This document shows, piece after piece, positions 5,898 to 8,336 of a DNA stretch of 8,336 nt. Within the stretch, counting starts at the first letter, position 1. Every line of letters begins with the position of its first letter. The stretch is from an uncultured Planctomycetaceae bacterium (GTDB lineage: Bacteria; Planctomycetota; Planctomycetia; Pirellulales; UBA1268). The stretch covers positions 1-8,336 of the forward strand of contig CAISKG010000551.1 of the NCBI GenBank assembly GCA_903885855.1. The letters run 5' to 3'. The translations under genes were made by a program, and so were the position numbers. Under the pieces are notes generated by a model. The model saw only the letters and a program-made list of their open reading frames with translations. It ran no database searches and was not told where the DNA came from.

Positions 5898-7347
5898 TGT
5901 CGACCGCGGTGTGGGCGAAGCGGTGGCGCGCGGCCGGATCGAGGAGGCCCACGGGATCGAAGGGGGCCAGACGGTCGCGGAGCCCCTCGAGGGCCGCGGC
6001 GTCGCCCCGCTCCACCTCGTCGGCCGCGGCCTCGAGCGCCGCGCGGAGGGGCGCGTCGCGCGCGGCGAGGAAGCCGCTCGCCGCGCAGTCCATCCCGGCC
6101 CCGAGCATCCGCTCGAAGCGCACCGTCGCCAGGAAGAAGAGGGTGGCGGCGAGGCGGAAGCGGTCGAAGTCGGGGAGCACGCGGTAGCAGGCGCTCACGA
6201 GACGGTCGATCCACACCACCTCGTCGTGCACCGCCCGCCCGTAGGCCTCCCAGGCCGCGGCGTCGTGGCGCGGCGCGAGGAGCAGCCCGGCCAGCCGGGC
6301 CACGCCGGAGAGGCCGTGGGCGATCCCCGAGCTGTGGAGCGGATCGACGAAGCCGGCCGTGGTGGGGAGCATCGCCCAGCCCGGCCCGGCGGCGCGCCCC
6401 CAGAGCCGGGAGAGTCGCGGCAGGAGCGCCACCTCCCGCACCGGCCGCGCACCGCGGAGGAGCGCCGCCACCGACGGACAGCGCCCCACGAGCGCCTCCC
6501 AGGCCGCGGCGCGGTCGACGCACCCCTCCCAGCGCGCCGACGGCCGCACGAAGCCCACGCTGCACAGGTCGTCGCGGAAGCGCAGCATCCACGCCCAGCC
6601 GTCGTCGAAGACGTGGTGCTGGGCGGCGTCGTCGGAGCGGAAGGGGGCGGTGGTGGAGACGTTGCCCGCCTCCTCCTGGAGGCGGTCGAAGGAACCGACG
6701 CCGCGGAGGTGCGTGTACAGCGCCCCGGTGCGCGTGCGGAGGCGATCGTCGTCGCGCGGCAGGCCGAGGGCCCGCGCGAGGGCACCGCCGCCGCCGGTGG
6801 CGTCGACGAGGAAGGGGGCGGCGAGGGTGTCGGCGGCGCCCGAGTCGTGGCGGATGCCGACGCGCCATCCCGAGCCGTCGCGGTCGATGCCCGTCACCTC
6901 GGCCCCCTCGATGCCCGTCATCCCCGCCTCCACCCCCTGCCGGAAGAGGAAGGCGTCGACGTCGGCACGGAGCCAGTGGGTGTCGCTGCCGGCGTCGGTG
7001 GCGCTGGCGGCCACCAGGAGCGAGGCGGCGTGGTCGGGGGTGTCGCGGAAGGGCGCGCCGGGGCGGTGGTGGAAGTAGGAGAAGCCGCGCTTCTTGCCGC
7101 AGCCGATGTCCGGATAGGCCTCCTGCCAGCTGCCCCAGCGCGCCAGCGGCAAAAGCGCCGGCAGACGGTGGCGCCGGGCGAGATCGGCCAGGAGGAGGTC
7201 GGCCACCGGCGTGCTCGACTCGCCGATCGCGAAACGCGGGTGGCGGTCGCGGTCGACGACCACGGCCCGCCCGCCGGCCGCGGCGAGGATCCATCCCAGC
7301 AGGCTGCCGCCGAAGCCGCTGCCGAGGATGACGACGTCGCGTTCCAT
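5893..7347 (-). CDS. Flavin-dependent halogenase-like oxidoreductase (tryptophan-halogenase family)
   Basis: The protein has 484 residues. The N-terminus is an FAD-binding Rossmann fold: VVILGSGFGGS with GxGxxG at 9-14, followed by the acidic strand end VVVDRD and IGESSTP (41-47), typical of halogenases. Further signs are a lysine-containing CGKKRGFSYFHH stretch (83-94; K85 or K86 is a candidate for the catalytic lysine), VDATGGGG (181-188), WAW (251-253) in place of the halogenase WxWxIP, where IP is replaced by LR, and AGFVDPLHSSG (331-341), which fits the Fx.Px.Sx.G halogenase pattern. The family uses FADH2, O2 and halide to chlorinate or brominate an aromatic or small-molecule substrate; related proteins are simple FAD monooxygenases or geranylgeranyl-reductase-like enzymes. 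No flavin reductase is nearby. The ATG has GGGAGG 4 nt upstream and lies 15 nt after the serine dehydratase stop, so the two are probably co-transcribed. Fold secure; halogenating activity uncertain. Confidence 0.8.
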   Translation of the reverse strand: MERDVVILGSGFGGSLLGWILAAAGGRAVVVDRDRHPRFAIGESSTPVADLLLADLARRHRLPALLPLARWGSWQEAYPDIGCGKKRGFSYFHHRPGAPFRDTPDHAASLLVAASATDAGSDTHWLRADVDAFLFRQGVEAGMTGIEGAEVTGIDRDGSGWRVGIRHDSGAADTLAAPFLVDATGGGGALARALGLPRDDDRLRTRTGALYTHLRGVGSFDRLQEEAGNVSTTAPFRSDDAAQHHVFDDGWAWMLRFRDDLCSVGFVRPSARWEGCVDRAAAWEALVGRCPSVAALLRGARPVREVALLPRLSRLWGRAAGPGWAMLPTTAGFVDPLHSSGIAHGLSGVARLAGLLLAPRHDAAAWEAYGRAVHDEVVWIDRLVSACYRVLPDFDRFRLAATLFFLATVRFERMLGAGMDCAASGFLAARDAPLRAALEAAADEVERGDAAALEGLRDRLAPFDPVGLLDPAARHRFAHTAVDK

Positions 7348-7351
7348 GCCC

Positions 7352-7357
7352 CCTCCC
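7352..7357 (-). promoter_or_regulatory. Ribosome binding site of the halogenase-like gene
   Basis: On the minus strand GGGAGG lies in the 15-nt gap after the serine dehydratase stop, 4 nt before the ATG. It supports ATG 7347 as the start and translation from a shared message. Confidence 0.6.
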
Positions 7358-7362
7358 GCCGG

Positions 7363-8336
7363 TCAGGCGCCGCGCGCGGCGGCGGCGCGCTCGAGGAGCC
7401 GGATCTCGATGGCCTGCGAGGCCGGCGTGATCGAGAGGCCGCCGAGGGCCGTGCAACGCAGCTCGCGCGGCATCTGCTCCGACACGCGCCGGGCCGTCTC
7501 CACCACCTGATCGAAGGGCACCACCTCCTGGAAGCCCGCCAGGGCCATGTTCGCGCAGGCCAGGGCGTTGGCGGCCGCCATCACGTTCTTCCCCAGGCAG
7601 GGCACCTCGACGCGGTTGCCGACGGGATCGCAGATCAGGCCGATCATGCTCTGCAGCGCCATCGACGCCGCCGCCAGGGCGGTGGCGGTCGGGCCCCCGG
7701 CCAGGGTCACGATGGCCGCCGCCGCCATCGCCGCCGCCGAGCCCCCCTCCGCCTGGCAGCCCCCCACCTCCGCGGCGAACGACCACGGCGTGCAGATGAA
7801 CACCCCCACCAGCCCCGCCGCCAGCAGCGCCCGCGCGGTCTCCTCCTCGTCGCGCCCCATCTGCTCCGCCACGGTCAAGAGCAGCGCCGGCAGCGCCGCG
7901 CAGGCCCCGGCGGTGGGCGCCGCCACGATCACCCCCATCGAGCTCTTCACCTCCATCAGCGCCGTGGTGGCGAGCACCACGCGGGCCAGGAGCGGATCCC
8001 CCACCAGCCGCCCCGCCGCCAGCGCCGCGGCGAAGGCGGGCGCCTGGGGGGGAAGGACGCGGTCGGCGTACTCGGTGCCGGCGATGCCCGCGGCGATCGA
8101 GGCCTTCAGGATGCGCACGATCTCCACCATCATCGCCACCACGCGCGCCTCGGAAAGCCCGCCGCGGAGCGTCTCGTAGGCGATGGCGTGGTGGGAGAGG
8201 GGGAGGCCGCGGCCGGCGTCGGCGGCCAGGCAGGCGGCGGCCGAGGCGAAGGGCACCGCGGCGTCGCGCGGCGAGAGGACCGGGAGCACCGGCGCGAGCC
8301 GGTGGACCGCGGCCCCGGCGGCCGCCGCGGCGTGAA
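7363..8336 (-). CDS. sdaA: Iron-sulfur L-serine dehydratase (L-serine ammonia-lyase), N-terminus outside window
   Basis: The enzyme deaminates L-serine to pyruvate and ammonia in the cytoplasm with an oxygen-sensitive [4Fe-4S] cluster. The visible ~324 codons hold the alpha domain. Motifs, numbered from the GTG at 8289: KSSMGVIVAAPTAG (115-128), GGCQAEGGSAAAM (176-188), ICDPVGNRVEVPCLGKN (219-235) and ELRCTALGGLS (276-286). The three cysteines expected to hold the cluster are present: C178, C220 and C231. The frame stays open from 8289 to the window edge, reading a run of Ala followed by GAAVHRLAPV, so GTG 8289 is probably not the true start. The N-terminal beta domain of single-chain forms would lie beyond the edge; a separate beta-subunit gene is the alternative. 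It is the upstream gene of a likely two-gene unit with the halogenase-like gene. The promoter is not in the window. Family call secure; the gene symbol is by homology. Confidence 0.88.
   Translation of the reverse strand, partial: HAAAAAGAAVHRLAPVLPVLSPRDAAVPFASAAACLAADAGRGLPLSHHAIAYETLRGGLSEARVVAMMVEIVRILKASIAAGIAGTEYADRVLPPQAPAFAAALAAGRLVGDPLLARVVLATTALMEVKSSMGVIVAAPTAGACAALPALLLTVAEQMGRDEEETARALLAAGLVGVFICTPWSFAAEVGGCQAEGGSAAAMAAAAIVTLAGGPTATALAAASMALQSMIGLICDPVGNRVEVPCLGKNVMAAANALACANMALAGFQEVVPFDQVVETARRVSEQMPRELRCTALGGLSITPASQAIEIRLLERAAAARGA

Noticed and set aside
5880..5909. Three copies of CCGCGG within 30 bp as a possible tandem repeat
   Set aside because: Two copies are the inner arms of the palindrome at the gene junction, and the third lies in coding sequence. 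The hexamer is self-complementary and frequent at this G+C content.
4238..6187. A 649-codon plus-strand frame across the lipoprotein and AsnB-like genes
   Set aside because: It is Arg/Pro/His-rich and out of frame with the recognised genes, so a composition artefact.
5843..7786. A 647-codon minus-strand frame overlapping the halogenase-like gene
   Set aside because: It is a frame-shifted shadow of the halogenase and serine dehydratase genes, very rich in Arg/Gly/Pro, with no motif.
1..8336. Search for CRISPR repeats, tRNA or rRNA genes, insertion sequences and integrase or attachment sites
   Set aside because: No regularly spaced repeats, tRNA-like cloverleaf, rRNA-like stretch, transposase motif or terminal inverted repeats were seen on reading either strand.

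Overview
This is a very GC-rich window (by eye well above 70% G+C) from a Gram-negative-type bacterium. Nearly every third codon position is G or C, which leaves long stop-free shadows on the opposite strand. The mix of a methionine-salvage cassette, a stand-alone FIST protein, a proline-rich lipoprotein with a clear lipobox and an asparagine-synthetase-like enzyme would fit a planctomycete. That lineage is my inference; no rRNA or other marker here settles it.

Layout, left to right. (1) 2-553 (+): C-terminal part of an unrecognised, probably beta-sandwich protein that enters from outside the window. (2) 591-3940 (+): a promoter, then mtnB, mtnD, mtnC and a FIST-domain gene, tightly packed; mtnD and mtnC overlap as GTGA. 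The mtn genes supply three consecutive steps of the methionine salvage pathway: the dehydratase, the enolase-phosphatase and the acireductone dioxygenase. They take methylthioribulose-1-phosphate to the 2-keto acid of methionine. The earlier steps (MtnN/MtnP/MtnK/MtnA) and the final transaminase are not in the window. Two GC-rich hairpins at the end of the FIST gene may close this unit. (3) 3960-4457 (+): a well-spaced promoter and a small secreted lipoprotein. (4) 4488-5879 (+): a -10-like box and an asparagine-synthetase-like protein. It keeps the ATP-binding PP-loop but has a shortened N-terminal domain with no catalytic cysteine. (5) 5875-5897: a perfect 23-nt inverted repeat that includes both stop codons of two convergent genes, probably a shared bidirectional terminator. 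(6) 5893-8336 (-): a flavin-dependent halogenase-like protein, preceded on the same strand by an iron-sulfur L-serine dehydratase that runs off the right edge.

The least ordinary part is 4.5-7.35 kb. There a glutaminase-less asparagine-synthetase homologue (a fold also used for beta-lactam and amide formation) lies end-to-end with a protein carrying halogenase-type motifs. This could be a small specialised-metabolism locus, but the two genes are on opposite strands and a functional link is only a hypothesis. The rest is mostly recognisable metabolism. Several naive ORF starts here are misleading: the longest-ORF TTG starts of mtnB and of the lipoprotein fall exactly on the -35 boxes of their own promoters.
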